Notes under the pieces: generated by a model
The model's database searches: none
The model's input: only the letters and a program-made list of their open reading frames with translations
Told to the model about the DNA's origin: nothing
Part shown: one piece after another, positions 1 through 7,635 of the stretch
Numbering within the stretch: position 1 is the stretch's first letter
Layout of the letters: each line of letters opens with the position of its first letter
DNA from: JAICLL01 sp035252155
GTDB lineage: Bacteria; Planctomycetota; Planctomycetia; Pirellulales; JAICIG01
Assembly: GCA_035252155.1 (NCBI GenBank)
Contig: DATFDL010000073.1
Span: 1 to 16,791 of the forward strand
Reading direction: 5' to 3'
Length of the DNA: 16,791 nucleotides
Program-made: the position numbers and the translations under genes

Positions 1-1248
1 GCCTTCAGTTACACGATTGGCAACGACAGCCAGACCTATGGCAGTCCGGCCGACCTCGCGAACGACTTGGGCACGACCATCAATACAGGCGTCAACGGCG
101 AGACGCTCGACATCACCTACACCAGCAGCGGCGACACGGTGGCGGCCAATGTGGGTAGCTACGACATCACCGGCACGCTCGCCGACGGCAGCGGCTCGTT
201 GTCGAACTACACGGTGACGCTGAACAACGGCACGCTGACAGTCGATCCCTACGCCTTCACCTACACGATCGGCAACGACAGCCAGACTTATGGCAGTCCC
301 GCTAACCTGGCCAACGATTTGGGGACGACCATCAATACCGGCGTCAACGGCGAGACGCTCGGCATCACCTACGCCAGCACCGGCAACACATCGACGGCCA
401 ATGCGGGTAGCTACGACATCACCGGCACGCTCGCCGACGGCACTGGCTCGCTGTCGAACTATACGGTAATGCTGAACAACGGCACGTTGACGGTCAATCC
501 TTACGCCTTCACGTACGCGATCGGCAACGACAGCCAAACCTATGGCAGCCCGGCTAACCTAGCCAACGATTTGGGGACGACCATCGACACCGGCATCAAC
601 GGCGAGACACTCGGCGTCACCTACGCCAGCACCGGCAATACATCGACGGCCAACGTGGGTAGCTACGATATCACCGGCACGCTCGCCGATGGGAGTGGCT
701 CGTTGTCGAATTACACCGTGACGCTGAACAACGGCACGCTGACGGTTAATCCCTACGCCTTCACCTACACGATCGGCAGCGACAGCCAGACTTATGGCAG
801 CCCGGCCGATCTGGCCAACGATTTGGGCACGACCATCAACACCGGCGTCAACGGCGAGACGCTCGGCATCACTTACGCCAGCACCGGCAACACATCGACG
901 GCCAACGTGGGCAGCTATGCTATCACCGGAACACTTGCTGACGGCAGCGGCCTGTTGTCGAACTACACGGTGGCGCTCAACAACGGCACTCTGACCGTCA
1001 ATCCTTACGCCTTGACCTACACCATCGGCAACGATCTGCAGGTCGAGGGTTTTCCGGCAAATCTTGCGGCCGACTTGCCCGCAACTATTTCGGGCGTGAA
1101 CGGCGAGACGCTGAATATCGCCTATGCGAGCGTCGGCGACACGGCGTCGGCGGCGCCCGGAAACTATCCGATCACGGGTATCCTCTCGAACGGTTCCGGG
1201 TTGCTCTCGAACTACAGTGTCACGCTGAATCCTGGCACGCTCACAGTC
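1..1248 (+). repeat. Tandem 252-bp coding repeats (MBG-type units)
   Basis: Exact spacing of 252 bp separates the start of units at 1, 253, 505, 757 and 1009. The first four units are nearly identical at the protein level, differing mostly by single substitutions such as INTGV/IDTGI and NAGS/NVGS. The fifth (1009-1248) is clearly diverged and four codons shorter, as expected of the oldest, terminal unit. The array is cut by the left edge of the window, so its total copy number is unknown. Confidence 0.95.
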
Positions 1249-1935
1249 GCTGGACCGGGAGCGACTGCCATCGGCGATGTGCTCTACCTGATCGGCGGCA
1301 ACACGAATGATCATGTCGATGTGAGCCCCGTCGGCCCGAGCAGCACGGGCTCCAGCGGCATTCAGGTGGATGCCAGCTTGAACGGCGTCCACATCCACGA
1401 CCAAGTATACAGCCAGTCATTCAAGACCATTTACGTGGTTGGCTTTGGCGGCAACGACCACATCGACTTCGCCCCCAGCCTCACCATTCCCACCGTGGTC
1501 CGCGAGGGCGACGGCAACGACCAGGTGTGGCTGGGCAACGGCAACAACACCGTGACGGTCGGCAACGGTAACGACGACATCCGCGTCGGCGACGGCAACA
1601 ATGTGATCGTGGCCAGCAGCGGCAGCGACACCATCCAAGCCGGTAACGGCGACAACTTGATTGTCGGCGGACTGGGCCACTCCAACATCAGCGCCGGCAA
1701 TGGCAACAACATCCTGATCGACGGCAGTGTCTCGCAGTCGGCCGATCAGCTTTGGTCGGTGCTGGATGAGTGGATGGCGGGCGATGTTGCAGATGTCCAG
1801 TCCGATCTGGCGGCCCACGTCAACTATAACACGACTAAGGCCAACAGCTTGCAGGCCGGTACGGGTCACGATTGGTTCTGGAAGAATTACGCCAAAGACC
1901 GCGTGAACAGCAAACCGGGCGACCTGCTCAATTAG
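1..1935 (+). CDS. Partial surface/secreted protein with MBG-type repeats and C-terminal RTX-like repeats
   Basis: The frame is open from base 1, so the true start lies to the left and only the last 644 codons are seen; an ATG at 67 is internal to a repeat and is not a start. Five tandem units of 84 codons (252 bp, the last 80 codons) begin at 1, 253, 505, 757 and 1009. Each contains SQTYGSPA near its start and NNGTLTV near its end, which fits the YG-type MBG domain of bacterial adhesin-like proteins. From about 1441 to 1725 follow GNGNDDI / GDGNN / GGLGHSN motifs like hemolysin-type (RTX) calcium-binding repeats, probably folding as a beta-roll. The tail ends DWFWKNYAKDRVNSKPGDLLN-like, a polar end with an aromatic patch that I associate with large planctomycete secreted proteins. 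Role: likely extracellular or cell-surface structure or adhesion; inferred from domains only. No signal peptide can be judged because the N-terminus is missing. Confidence 0.85.
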   Translation, partial: AFSYTIGNDSQTYGSPADLANDLGTTINTGVNGETLDITYTSSGDTVAANVGSYDITGTLADGSGSLSNYTVTLNNGTLTVDPYAFTYTIGNDSQTYGSPANLANDLGTTINTGVNGETLGITYASTGNTSTANAGSYDITGTLADGTGSLSNYTVMLNNGTLTVNPYAFTYAIGNDSQTYGSPANLANDLGTTIDTGINGETLGVTYASTGNTSTANVGSYDITGTLADGSGSLSNYTVTLNNGTLTVNPYAFTYTIGSDSQTYGSPADLANDLGTTINTGVNGETLGITYASTGNTSTANVGSYAITGTLADGSGLLSNYTVALNNGTLTVNPYALTYTIGNDLQVEGFPANLAADLPATISGVNGETLNIAYASVGDTASAAPGNYPITGILSNGSGLLSNYSVTLNPGTLTVAGPGATAIGDVLYLIGGNTNDHVDVSPVGPSSTGSSGIQVDASLNGVHIHDQVYSQSFKTIYVVGFGGNDHIDFAPSLTIPTVVREGDGNDQVWLGNGNNTVTVGNGNDDIRVGDGNNVIVASSGSDTIQAGNGDNLIVGGLGHSNISAGNGNNILIDGSVSQSADQLWSVLDEWMAGDVADVQSDLAAHVNYNTTKANSLQAGTGHDWFWKNYAKDRVNSKPGDLLN

Positions 1936-3064
1936 TGCGAGATCGGCGCCGCTTGAGGGTGGCCTCCGCGCGATCGGGCTCCATGCTGCCCGAAGCGTCC
2001 ATTTTGCGCCATTGCTCCAGCAACGCCCGCAGACGCTTGGCATGCGGCGCGGTGTCGGGCACGTCGTCGCCCAAGTGGTCTAACGCGTATTGAAGCAGTT
2101 CGGGGTCGGAGTTTTTGCGCAGCGCCATATCGAGCTTGAACGTCAGCACCACAACGGGGCAACTGGCGTGGATTTTTGCTGACTTGTTGAGACCATACAC
2201 CAGTGACGGGATGGCCGCCGGCGCGAGCCGGTCAAAGTCGTGCTTCGCCCGATCGGCGTCGGCACGCCGCAATCTGCCAAGGTCGGCTTCGATAAAAAGA
2301 TCAACCACCTCCACGTAGGGCTGTTGCTCCTTGGCGGCGAGGCGCGAAGTGTTGACGGACGCCGCGGCAACTTCGTCCTGCACACCGGTGTCTTTTCGCT
2401 GGCTGGCCACGGGCGCCGCTGACGAGTCGGCGCCGGACGTATCTTGGCCGGGCGGTGCGTTCAAGGCCGCGGATTGCTCGATCGGCGATACCGCTTCCAG
2501 CCCGAGGGCGGCAGGCGGCTCGGAATCGCCGAGTGGCGCGTCCGCTGCGTCGGACGTGGTCTCCCGCGGCGGCGGCATCGCTGCGTCGGGCGGCTCGGCG
2601 TCGCTCAGCGCGGTGGGTGAGGAGCGATCGTCGGCCGCAAGCCTCTGCGATTCCTCATCGGCCGGAACCGCGGCGGTTGGCCCGTCCGCTTCGTCCGCCT
2701 CGTCGGGTGTCGGAGCATTTTCAACGTCGTCTGTGAGATTCGCGATTTCCTCGGGCGGCCGCTCGACAAGAGCCAGTTGCGGTTTGTCGCTCGCAAGGTC
2801 GACGGGCGAGGTGCTGCCGCCCAACCGCGCCTCGCCCGTGTAACTCGCGTGCAGTTGGAGCGAGCCGAGTGCGTTGTCTGAAGTGATCGGCACGGTCAGC
2901 GAACCGAGCACGATGACCACCAGCGCGTGCAACAGCAAGCTGCCCAGCCAGCAGGGGACTTCGCGACGTCGTTCGAGCCACCAACGGCGCCGCTGCCACG
3001 CCAGCCGCTCGCGCGGCCCCAGCACGACCGGTGGAGGAATGAAACCAAAGGTCTCCGTAAGCAT
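1928..3064 (-). CDS. Membrane-anchored protein with long acidic Pro/Ala linker and conserved-looking C-terminal domain
   Basis: 378 residues. I chose the ATG at 3064 because GGAG lies about 10 bases upstream and the protein then begins MLTETFGFIPPPVV; a longer in-frame start at 3262 would add 66 residues of unconvincing composition. A basic stretch (residues 18-36, rich in Arg/Trp) precedes one membrane helix at about 38-60, giving a cytoplasmic N-terminus and an external remainder. Residues about 100-245 are low-complexity, rich in D, E, A, P and S. Residues about 249-350 look folded, with AIPSLVYGLNKSAKI followed by SCPVVVLTFKL, and the gene ends in a basic tail (KRRRSRTN). The single N-terminal TM plus extended linker resembles TonB-like layout, but I see no TonB C-terminal motif, so I do not assign that. 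Function unknown. It is convergent with the MBG gene (8-bp stop overlap) and divergent from the downstream operon. Confidence 0.75.
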   Translation of the reverse strand: MLTETFGFIPPPVVLGPRERLAWQRRRWWLERRREVPCWLGSLLLHALVVIVLGSLTVPITSDNALGSLQLHASYTGEARLGGSTSPVDLASDKPQLALVERPPEEIANLTDDVENAPTPDEADEADGPTAAVPADEESQRLAADDRSSPTALSDAEPPDAAMPPPRETTSDAADAPLGDSEPPAALGLEAVSPIEQSAALNAPPGQDTSGADSSAAPVASQRKDTGVQDEVAAASVNTSRLAAKEQQPYVEVVDLFIEADLGRLRRADADRAKHDFDRLAPAAIPSLVYGLNKSAKIHASCPVVVLTFKLDMALRKNSDPELLQYALDHLGDDVPDTAPHAKRLRALLEQWRKMDASGSMEPDRAEATLKRRRSRTN

Positions 3065-3130
3065 AGCCGGTTCTCCGCTGCCCACAGGTGCCGCTCGCCT
3101 ATCACGATAGAACAGGGCCAAGCGATGGCT

Positions 3131-3154
3131 ATCTGGACATTTGTTCTTCCAGAT
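3131..3154. repeat. Inverted repeat, 7-bp arms, 10-bp loop
   Basis: Arms ATCTGGA (3131-3137) and TCCAGAT (3148-3154) are perfect reverse complements. It lies 67 bp upstream of the minus-strand start at 3064 and could be an operator or a 5'-leader hairpin for that gene. No T-run follows on the minus strand, so a terminator is unlikely. Confidence 0.5.
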
Positions 3155-3173
3155 AGAAGAAATCACCGCGAAC

Positions 3174-3188
3174 TGGCAAGAATTGCCA
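3174..3188. repeat. Short dyad TGGCAA-GAA-TTGCCA
   Basis: Perfect 6-bp arms with a 3-bp centre, the size and symmetry of a small dimeric-repressor operator. It lies in the divergent promoter region between the two transcription units. No regulator gene is adjacent, so the role is only a guess. Confidence 0.35.
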
Positions 3189-3276
3189 ACCCGGGGTAGA
3201 ATTGATTTGTCGCCGGTTTCGCTGGCGCTCAAGCGGCTTATGGAAGGTAGCGATGCCCACAAAAGGCGCCTGATTA

Positions 3277-3432
3277 ATGCGGCCTTACCTTGTTACCGCC
3301 GATCGGAAATCGATTCTCAGGCCCACACTTATCATTGGCTCGGTCGAAATCGTGCGCGTATTGCATGATCACATGGATCTTGCGAAGCAGCTCGATGAGG
3401 CAGATCGTGTATTCACCGAGGGCGATGATTGA
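3277..3432 (+). CDS. Possible small hypothetical protein (51 aa)
   Basis: ATG at 3277 opens a 51-codon frame ending in TGA at 3430-3432. The product starts MRPYLVTADRKSIL and ends LDEADRVFTEGDD, with an amphipathic middle (LIIGSVEIVRVLHDHMDLAKQL when read through in two parts). AAGG lies about 10 bases before the start. Composition is protein-like and the amino acids are less GC-driven than the neighbours. It ends 41 bp before the start of the DUF4175-like gene. I recognise no family; it may be a real small gene or a remnant of a longer one. No frame extends it convincingly upstream, since TGA at 3271 closes it. Confidence 0.35.
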   Translation: MRPYLVTADRKSILRPTLIIGSVEIVRVLHDHMDLAKQLDEADRVFTEGDD

Positions 3433-3473
3433 ACGGCCGAATCGTAGGTCAGGCGCACAAGGCAAACAGCCGC

Positions 3474-5780
3474 ATGTCTCCTTCCGCCCCTCAACTTGCT
3501 CCCGGCGTTCGCCAGTTGCTCGGCGCGTTGCGGCGGCGCATCCGGCGGTATGTCTGGCTCGAGGGGCTGGCCGCCACTATCGCCGCGCTGGGATTCAGCT
3601 TTTGGCTGGCGCTGGGGGCCGATTGGCTCTTCGAGCCGTCGGGCGCCGTCCGCCAGGGCCTACTCTTGGCCGTGCTGGCCGTGGGCGCCAGTTGCCTGGC
3701 GTGGTTCGTCCTGCGACGAGCCTTGGCGCGGCTCTCCGATCATAGCATGGCGGTGCTCTTGGAACGCCGTTTCGGCACGTTCGAAGACAGCCTGCTGACG
3801 GCGGTCGAGTTGACGGCCCGCGACGAACCATTGCCCGAATATGGCACCGACATGTTGAGCCGCACGTGCGAAGAAGCCTGGCGGCGATCGAGCCAGGTCG
3901 ATTTGCGCCAGGTGTTCAACCGTGCTCCGCTGCTCCGTTGGGTGTCGGCCGCGGCCGTGATCGTGCTGTCGTTTGTGACGGTGGCGGTCGCCTCGCCCGA
4001 CCTGTTGCGCTTCGGGCTTGATCGGCTCACGGCCGCGACCGACCAGCCGTGGCCGCGGCGGACGAAGTTGCACATTGAAGGTTTCGACAACGAGCGGCGT
4101 GAAGCCGTCGTGGCCCGCGGCATGGATGTTGATATCCACGTGCAGGCCGAAGCCACTCCGCCGCGAGTAGTGCCCCAAGTGGTCGAGGTGCGCTGCCGCG
4201 CCGACGATGGCCGCCGTGAGCGGCACACCATGGTTCGCGAGGGCATCGCCGTGCCCGGCCAAGACGAGTATCAAGACTACCGCTTCACGCTGGGCAGCGT
4301 GCTCTCGAGCCTGTCGTTCGACGTGGTGGGCGGCGACGCTCGACTGCGCGATCTGCACATCCGCGTGGTGGAAAGCCCCAGCCTCAGCATGCACTTGCAA
4401 TGCGAATATCCGGCGTACACCGGTCGGCTGCCCGCCGACGTGCCGGTGACCGGCGTGGTGCCACTGCCGCTCGGCACGCGGGTGAAGATCATGGCGCAGG
4501 CTAGCAAAGACTTGCGACAAGTCGAGATTGACGTGCCATCGGACTCAGCAGACCCTGTTGCCAAGACCATCGGGCTCGACGGCGGCCGCGAGTTCGAGTT
4601 CACGCTCGACGAGCTTGATGCAGACCAGACGCTGTCGTTCCATCTACTCGACACCGACGGCGTGCGCAATCGCGGGCCGGTGCGGTTGGCGCTCTCGGCC
4701 GTGCAGGACGAGCCGCCGCAAGTGAACGTTCAACTTGAAGGGATCGGCCCGGCGATAACACCGCAGGCCAGGCTGCCACTGGCCGGCAAGGTGACCGACG
4801 ATTATGGCGTGGCCCGCGTCTGGGCTGAAAGCTCCGTCGATGGAACGCAGCCTAAACCGCACGAGCTGATGGCCGCGACCGGACAACCAGAAATCCAGGT
4901 TGAAGCGGGCTTGGAAGTGGCTGATCTCGAGTTGAAGCCTGGCTCAAAACTGATAGTCGGCGCCAAAGCGGCCGACAATCGTGATTTGCCGGGCGGCCGC
5001 GGACCGAACGTAGGCCAAGGCGAGCGGTTCTTGCTGGAAGTCGTTACGCCCGACCAACTGCTGACGCTGCTCGAAACGCGCGAGCTGAATCTGCGGCAGC
5101 GCTTCGAGAGCATCCTTCAAGAGGTGACCGAGACGCGAGATTCGCTGGCGGCGTTGGAGACGGCGGAGAGCGCCGAGCAGGCGGCCGAGCCGGAAAACGA
5201 CAAGGTGCCGAGACGAGCAGGCGACGCGGCGACAGGGCAAATAGACAACACGGCGAAGGGACGAGGGGGCGACGAGGCGACGGAAGAAACGGCCGACGCT
5301 AGCGAGGCAAAATCTCAGCGCAACTTGCTAAGGGTCGAGCGGGCGCGGCAGAATGGCCAGAAGAACTCCGAGGAAACTCGCGGGGTGGCGAACGCCTTCG
5401 AGGCGATCCGCGCGGAATTGATCAACAACCGCGTCGATACCGAAGAGCTTCGCATTCGGCTCAAGGACCGGATTGCCGATCCGTTGCACCGGATCGTCGA
5501 GACGATGTTTCCCGAGTTCGACAGAAGGTTGGAGACCTTCCACAAGGCCTCGTCTGCCCAAGGCGTAGCGGTGTCGGCCGAGGGCGCTGTCGAACAGGTC
5601 GACGCGATCATAGTCGAAATGCAAAAAGTACGCGATCAGATGCTCGAACTCGAAAGTTTTAATGAGGCGGTCGACTTGCTGCGCGAGATCATCTCGGCCC
5701 AGCAGCAGGTAACTGAACGAACCAAGCAAGAGCGGCGTAAAAAGGTACGGCAACTGCTCGACGACGATCAGGAGGAGTAA
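3474..5780 (+). CDS. DUF4175-like envelope protein with three TM helices and coiled-coil C-terminus
   Basis: 768 residues from the first ATG in frame (3474); a TTG at 3429 would add only 15 polar residues. Membrane helices are visible at about 29-48, 60-81 and 153-173, so the bulk is probably periplasmic. After WPRRTKLHIEGF (about 193-204) come beta-rich segments. YPAYTGR occurs at about 312-318 and VTDDYGVARVW at 440-450; similar YTG and DDYG motifs occur in DUF4175 (TIGR02302-type) proteins. Residues about 520-768 are helical (ELNLRQRFESILQEV and later EIISAQQQV) with a polar low-complexity insert around 562-620. In other bacteria proteins of this layout often sit beside MoxR/DUF58/von Willebrand operons; none of those genes is in this window. 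First gene of a tight three-gene operon, with 4 bp to the next start. Function unknown, likely envelope-associated; the family call is by motif memory, not by search. Confidence 0.7.
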   Translation: MSPSAPQLAPGVRQLLGALRRRIRRYVWLEGLAATIAALGFSFWLALGADWLFEPSGAVRQGLLLAVLAVGASCLAWFVLRRALARLSDHSMAVLLERRFGTFEDSLLTAVELTARDEPLPEYGTDMLSRTCEEAWRRSSQVDLRQVFNRAPLLRWVSAAAVIVLSFVTVAVASPDLLRFGLDRLTAATDQPWPRRTKLHIEGFDNERREAVVARGMDVDIHVQAEATPPRVVPQVVEVRCRADDGRRERHTMVREGIAVPGQDEYQDYRFTLGSVLSSLSFDVVGGDARLRDLHIRVVESPSLSMHLQCEYPAYTGRLPADVPVTGVVPLPLGTRVKIMAQASKDLRQVEIDVPSDSADPVAKTIGLDGGREFEFTLDELDADQTLSFHLLDTDGVRNRGPVRLALSAVQDEPPQVNVQLEGIGPAITPQARLPLAGKVTDDYGVARVWAESSVDGTQPKPHELMAATGQPEIQVEAGLEVADLELKPGSKLIVGAKAADNRDLPGGRGPNVGQGERFLLEVVTPDQLLTLLETRELNLRQRFESILQEVTETRDSLAALETAESAEQAAEPENDKVPRRAGDAATGQIDNTAKGRGGDEATEETADASEAKSQRNLLRVERARQNGQKNSEETRGVANAFEAIRAELINNRVDTEELRIRLKDRIADPLHRIVETMFPEFDRRLETFHKASSAQGVAVSAEGAVEQVDAIIVEMQKVRDQMLELESFNEAVDLLREIISAQQQVTERTKQERRKKVRQLLDDDQEE

Positions 5781-5784
5781 CGCC

Positions 5785-7635
5785 ATGATCACGCCTTTTC
5801 TCTGTAGGGAACGCCCTCCGTGGCGTTCCGTGACATGCGAACCGACATCGTCCCGCACTCTGCGGAACGCCCTCTGGTTGACGTGCCTTTGCCTGTTTCT
5901 TGGGACGGCCTGGTATAGCACGGCGTCCGCCGCGGCGAATGAGACCGATTCCGACGACCAGGCTGCACCCGCCGCGGCGGATGCCGTGGCACCCGCCAAT
6001 AGCGCGTCTTCGGCGGGCGATGCGGCCGACGCTGAGCTAGCACTGTCGCAAGAGCAGGTCGAGCGCAAATTTCGGCGATTCGAGCAGGTGCTGCTGCGGA
6101 TGTCGGAGTTGACTGCCGCGACCGACCCAAAACGGGCGGCCCTGCTTCGCAAGGCGGTCGCGCGCAGCAAGGACAAGCAGATCGCCGCGCAGATCGAACA
6201 GTTGGTCGATCTTTTGCGGCGCGACCAATTGGCCGGCGCAGCGGGCCGTCAACAAACGGTCGAACAAGATCTGGCACATTTGCTCGATCTACTGCTCAGT
6301 GAGCAGCGGGCCGAGCGGTTGAAGAACGAGCGCGAACGCATCAAGCAGCAGATTCAGCGCGTCAACGAGCTGATCAAAAAACAGCAGCAGCTTCAAGGCC
6401 AGACCGAAAACGGCGGCGACGCCAAACAGCTCTCCGAAGGCGAAGGCAAGCTTGCCGTGCAGACGGGCAAGCTGGCTGAAGAAATGCAAGACCCGAATGA
6501 GTCGCAATCGGGCGGCAAACCCGCGACGGACCAAAAGGACGGCAAAAGCGGCGAAGACCGCGAAGGCCAAGAAAACGACACCGAATCGAATGATTCGGAT
6601 GAACCGAACGAATCGAAGGACCGTCCCGAACCCGGCGACCAGCAACCGAGCAAAGAGGGCGACTCGAAACCGTCGGACCAGAACGATTCTGACAAAAACA
6701 AGCAGAACAAATCGCAACCCTCGCAGGGTGAGCAAAAGTCGTCCGACTCGCAATCGCCAGATTCGCCGCAGTCGTCGGATTCGCAAAATGAGCAATCGCC
6801 GCCGCCCTCGGACAATGAGGTTGCCCGGCAGCGGGTGCGCGAGGCGCGCGAAGCTATGGAGCAGGCCCGCCAGAAGCTGGAAAAAGCCGAGCGCGAGGGC
6901 GCCATTGCCGATCAGGACGAGGCCCGCCGCAAACTGGAAGAAGCCAAGGCCAAGCTGGAAGAAATCTTGCGGCAGTTGCGCGAGGAGGAGGTCGAACGAA
7001 CGCTCGCCTTGCTCGAAGCCCGCTTCCGCAAGATGCTGCAAATGGAAAATGAATTGTACGAGGGCACGGTGCGGCTCGATCGTGTGCCGGCCGACGATCG
7101 CACGCATAATGACGAGATCGAGGCCGGGCGGCTAAGCCGCAAGCAACGATCGGTGCTCGATGAACTGCGCGGCGCCGAGACGCTCTTGCGCGAAGACGGC
7201 TCGTCGGTGGCCTTTCCCGAGGCCGTCGAGGAACTGCGCGAAGACATGGAGTCGGTCGCCGCGCGGCTGGCCCAGTCGAAGGTCGATCAACTTACGCAAG
7301 CCACCGAGAAAGACATCATCGCCGCGCTCGAAGAAATGATCGCGGCGTTTCAGAAGGCCCAGAAAGACCAGGAAGAGCAGCAACAGCGACAAGCTCAGCA
7401 GCAAGCGGGCGATCAGCAAGAGCCGCCGCTGGTCGACAGCCTCGCCGAGCTGCGAATGATTCGCGCCTTGCAAATGCGAGTGAACAAGCGCACGCAGGAC
7501 TACGCCAAGCTGGTCTCGGGCGACGAGGGGCAGGCCGATCAGCCGGAGTTGCTCGAAGCGCTGGAAAAACTCAGCCAGCGCGAGGCCCGCATTCACCGCG
7601 TGACCCGCGACATCGTTCTGGGGAAAAACCAATGA
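5785..7635 (+). CDS. Exported glutamine-rich coiled-coil protein with acidic Ser/Asp/Gln linker
   Basis: 616 residues. The ATG at 5785 follows AGGAGG by nine bases, within the end of the previous gene, so this start is well supported. A signal peptide or anchor is at about 30-50 (WLTCLCLFLGTAWY, then STASAAAN), preceded by an unusually long n-region (residues 7-29) that is encoded by a palindromic repeat element. Mature part: helices at about 85-235 (EQVERKFRRFEQVLLRM), an unstructured linker at about 236-344 made almost only of S, D, Q, E, K, N, P, a coiled coil at about 345-430 (ARQKLEKAEREG, LEEAKAKLEEIL), then helices to the end with LAELRMIRALQMRVNKRT (553-570) and LSQREARIHRVTRDI. The last two motifs resemble a helical segment seen in DUF4175-type partners. 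Probably a periplasmic scaffold working with its neighbours; no catalytic motif is visible. It overlaps the next gene by ATGA. Confidence 0.75.
   Translation: MITPFLCRERPPWRSVTCEPTSSRTLRNALWLTCLCLFLGTAWYSTASAAANETDSDDQAAPAAADAVAPANSASSAGDAADAELALSQEQVERKFRRFEQVLLRMSELTAATDPKRAALLRKAVARSKDKQIAAQIEQLVDLLRRDQLAGAAGRQQTVEQDLAHLLDLLLSEQRAERLKNERERIKQQIQRVNELIKKQQQLQGQTENGGDAKQLSEGEGKLAVQTGKLAEEMQDPNESQSGGKPATDQKDGKSGEDREGQENDTESNDSDEPNESKDRPEPGDQQPSKEGDSKPSDQNDSDKNKQNKSQPSQGEQKSSDSQSPDSPQSSDSQNEQSPPPSDNEVARQRVREAREAMEQARQKLEKAEREGAIADQDEARRKLEEAKAKLEEILRQLREEEVERTLALLEARFRKMLQMENELYEGTVRLDRVPADDRTHNDEIEAGRLSRKQRSVLDELRGAETLLREDGSSVAFPEAVEELREDMESVAARLAQSKVDQLTQATEKDIIAALEEMIAAFQKAQKDQEEQQQRQAQQQAGDQQEPPLVDSLAELRMIRALQMRVNKRTQDYAKLVSGDEGQADQPELLEALEKLSQREARIHRVTRDIVLGKNQ
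5804..5871. repeat. Palindromic element, family A, copy 1 (decayed right arm), inside the 5785 gene
   Basis: The left arm at 5804-5831 begins GTAGGGAACGCCCTCC and matches the reverse complement of the right arm of the copy at 14306-14391 over 27 of 28 bases. The right arm here is recognisable for only 10 bases (GCGGAACGCC, 5862-5871). It is read in frame and encodes residues about 7-29 of the exported coiled-coil protein, between the start codon and the signal peptide. Confidence 0.8.

Larger units (their letters stand above)
3065..3473. other. Divergent intergenic region (promoters presumed)
   Basis: A 409-bp gap separates the minus-strand gene (start 3064) from the plus-strand operon (start 3474). 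Promoters for both should lie here but I could not identify a convincing -35/-10 pair. It holds two inverted repeats (3131-3154, 3174-3188) and a possible small plus-strand gene (3277-3432). Base composition is noticeably less GC-rich than in the flanking genes. Confidence 0.5.

Noticed and set aside
1..1248. CRISPR-like array, because of regularly spaced repeats
   Set aside because: The period is 252 bp, continuous with an open frame and domain motifs; there are no short repeats separated by unique spacers.
559..1404. Long minus-strand open frame (281 codons) opposite the MBG repeats
   Set aside because: It mirrors the tandem repeat on the other strand, has Arg/Val/Ala-rich junk composition, and the plus-strand frame has clear domain motifs.
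3131..3154. Rho-independent terminator
   Set aside because: The stem is only 7 bp, moderately GC-rich, and no T-run follows on either strand.
3274..3465. 63-codon minus-strand frame in the divergent intergenic region
   Set aside because: It competes with the plus-strand 51-codon frame, has no ribosome site and runs into the operon start; weaker of the two.
6289..7107. Minus-strand frame with hydrophobic Leu/Phe-rich product that looks like a membrane protein
   Set aside because: It is the antisense of the Q/E/K-rich coiled coil, whose codons read as Leu/Phe on the reverse strand.
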